A stretch of 7,227 nucleotides of DNA from contig CAYOWC010000257.1 in the NCBI GenBank assembly GCA_964407525.1, forward strand, positions 1-7,227. The letters are read 5' to 3'. The stretch's first letter is position 1; every line of letters starts with the position of its first letter. Source of the DNA: DUZB01 sp964407525. Its GTDB lineage: Bacteria > Desulfobacterota > DSM-4660 > Desulfatiglandales > Desulfatiglandaceae. Below, one piece after another: positions 6,326 through 7,227 of the stretch. Both the position numbers and the translations under genes were made by a program. The notes beneath the pieces were generated by a model. The model saw nothing but the letters and a program-made list of their open reading frames with translations. It was not told where the DNA came from and searched no databases.

Positions 6326-6354
6326 TTGACAAGGACCGGAATTCCGCCTATTGT
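6326..6354 (+). promoter_or_regulatory. sigma-70 promoter of the XRE-cupin regulator gene with embedded palindrome
   Basis: A perfect -35 TTGACA (6326-6331), a 17-base spacer and -10 TATTGT (6349-6354) form a near-consensus promoter about 75 bases before the regulator ATG. The spacer contains the perfect 10-bp palindrome CGGAATTCCG at 6337-6346. A dimeric repressor bound there would block RNA polymerase, so autoregulation by the HTH protein encoded downstream is the natural reading. Confidence 0.7.
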
Positions 6355-6429
6355 AAATCTTTTCCTTTGAGACGAAAAGATCTATGCTGCTATGGGCTCA
6401 AATGACACAAACGGATGAGGTGCTTAAAA

Positions 6430-7023
6430 ATGGGTGATTTTGGGAAAACGCTGAGGGTGAAACGCCGCCAGCGAATGATGACATTGAAACAACTATCCGA
6501 AAGGACTAAACTCTCTGTGAGCCTGCTCAGCGAGATCGAGCGCGGCCTGGCACAGCCCTCCATGTCATCTCTCAAGAAAATATCACAAGCTATGGGCTTC
6601 AGTTCCTTTGATTTTGGAGATGAAGAAAACGGTCGTATTGATGCGGTCCAGGCTCAAACCCAGCCCAAGTACGTGAATGAGATGAAAGTGGTCAGGGTCG
6701 GCCAAAGAAAAAAGCTTATGGATCCCAGTCGTTCCCCATATATGTATGAGTTGTTAACTCCTGATTTCAAACGGTTGATTGAGGTACTCTACCTTCGCTG
6801 GGAGCCGGGATTCTCTTCGGGGCCGGACCCGATAATGGATCCGCCGGGTGAGAAGTTCGTGCTTGTACTGAAAGGCAGTGTAGAATATCAGGTCGGGGAT
6901 GAAGTGGTGCAGCTTCATGAAGGGGATTCTGTGTACTATCCCAGCGGCAAGCCGGTTTTTTTCCGGGTTCTAGGCGATGAAAGCTGTCACGCAATAGGAG
7001 TGGGAACGCCCCCTAGTTTTTGA
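6430..7023 (+). CDS. XRE-family transcriptional regulator with C-terminal cupin domain
   Basis: This 197-residue protein has an N-terminal XRE/Cro-type helix-turn-helix domain (about 5-60; TLKQLSERTKLSVSLLSEIE is the recognition region, followed by RGLAQPSMSSLKKI) and a small cupin domain (about 115-195). Such proteins sense a small ligand with the cupin and control a neighbouring operon. The usual metal-binding histidines of the cupin motifs are absent: the first motif reads GFSSGPDPIMDPPGEKF, and the second, GDSVYYPSGKPVFF, has no His. The pocket therefore probably binds an organic effector without metal. I prefer the ATG at 6430, with GAGGTG 7 bases upstream, over an ATG at 6415 that has no good site. 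It is transcribed divergently from the BKACE gene, so regulation of that operon and of itself is likely; whether it represses or activates cannot be read. Confidence 0.9.
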   Translation: MGDFGKTLRVKRRQRMMTLKQLSERTKLSVSLLSEIERGLAQPSMSSLKKISQAMGFSSFDFGDEENGRIDAVQAQTQPKYVNEMKVVRVGQRKKLMDPSRSPYMYELLTPDFKRLIEVLYLRWEPGFSSGPDPIMDPPGEKFVLVLKGSVEYQVGDEVVQLHEGDSVYYPSGKPVFFRVLGDESCHAIGVGTPPSF

Positions 7024-7165
7024 ATCTTAAATCCTTTCAATAGTTTGTTTAATTTTAGGTCTGATATATAGTGTCTCTCTTGTGAAACTGGTTATTGGTT
7101 TTTGAACCGCAAAGTCGCCCCGTTTGAATATGATGAGCTGTCCTTCGGAATCTAACGGGATAAAC

Positions 7166-7175
7166 TGCGGCCGCA
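7166..7175. repeat. 10-bp GC-rich palindrome
   Basis: TGCGGCCGCA is a perfect 10-bp palindrome in the non-coding stretch after the regulator gene, 5 bases before a larger palindrome. No role is evident. The surrounding 7024-7165 stretch shows no convincing gene or RNA. Confidence 0.6.
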
Positions 7176-7180
7176 AAGCC

Positions 7181-7211
7181 TTTTTCGAATCGGAACGGAC
7201 GATTCGAAAAA
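7181..7211. repeat. perfect 12-bp-stem palindrome with 7-base loop
   Basis: TTTTTCGAATCG (7181-7192) and CGATTCGAAAAA (7200-7211) are exact inverted copies around the loop GAACGGA. On either strand the stem begins with T and ends with A, so no U-run follows it directly as in a standard intrinsic terminator. A T-run at 7222-7227 starts 10 bases later at the window edge. It may be a protein-binding palindrome, a poor terminator, or an element end. Confidence 0.65.
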
Positions 7212-7227
7212 ACAGCCATTATTTTTT

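Noticed and set aside
6415..6429. Earlier ATG for the XRE-cupin gene
   Set aside because: It lacks a ribosome site and adds MRCLK, which is outside the usual domain start; it overlaps the Shine-Dalgarno site of the better ATG at 6430.
7055..7219. 54-codon minus-strand ORF at the right edge
   Set aside because: No ribosome binding site before its ATG, no recognisable domain, and its N-terminus is made of the 12-bp palindrome.

Overview
The window holds seven coding regions in two convergent blocks plus a divergent regulator. Base composition is moderate, intergenic gaps are small, and most genes have clear Shine-Dalgarno sites. A lipoprotein-type signal peptide, a zinc beta-keto acid cleavage enzyme and a degenerate heptamer tract of a kind I associate with Desulfobacterota (former deltaproteobacteria) suggest an anaerobic Gram-negative bacterium of that sort. 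This assignment is an inference and is not certain.

Plus-strand block (1-3952): the 3' end of an unrecognised gene, a predicted exported lipoprotein alpha-acetolactate decarboxylase (191-964), a thiamine-diphosphate enzyme of the acetolactate synthase large-subunit type (1070-2683), and a major facilitator transporter (TTG start, 2699-3952). The spacing suggests one operon. If the thiamine enzyme makes 2-acetolactate or a relative in the cytoplasm, the transporter could move the acid out and the lipoprotein could decarboxylate it outside the inner membrane. The enzyme families are well supported; the linked pathway is a hypothesis.

Minus-strand block (6196 down to 3960): a beta-keto acid cleavage enzyme (BKACE/DUF849, TTG start with a very strong Shine-Dalgarno site), a 248-bp gap with unusual repeats, and an alpha/beta hydrolase with an N-terminal helical region like that of C-C bond hydrolases of the 2,6-dihydroxypseudooxynicotine hydrolase type. 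Together they suggest breakdown of a beta-dicarbonyl or beta-keto acid substrate. The two blocks converge with only 7 bp between stop codons.

Regulation (6197-7023): an XRE-type HTH protein with a C-terminal cupin sensor domain is transcribed divergently from the BKACE gene. The 233-bp region between them has two back-to-back promoter candidates, each with a TTGACA -35 box and 17-bp spacing. Short inverted repeats lie inside and between them. This is the layout expected of a local, substrate-responsive and probably autoregulated switch.

The last 204 bases (7024-7227) contain no convincing gene. They hold a perfect 12-bp-stem palindrome and a second 10-bp palindrome of unknown role. I see no RNA genes, CRISPR arrays or transposase genes.
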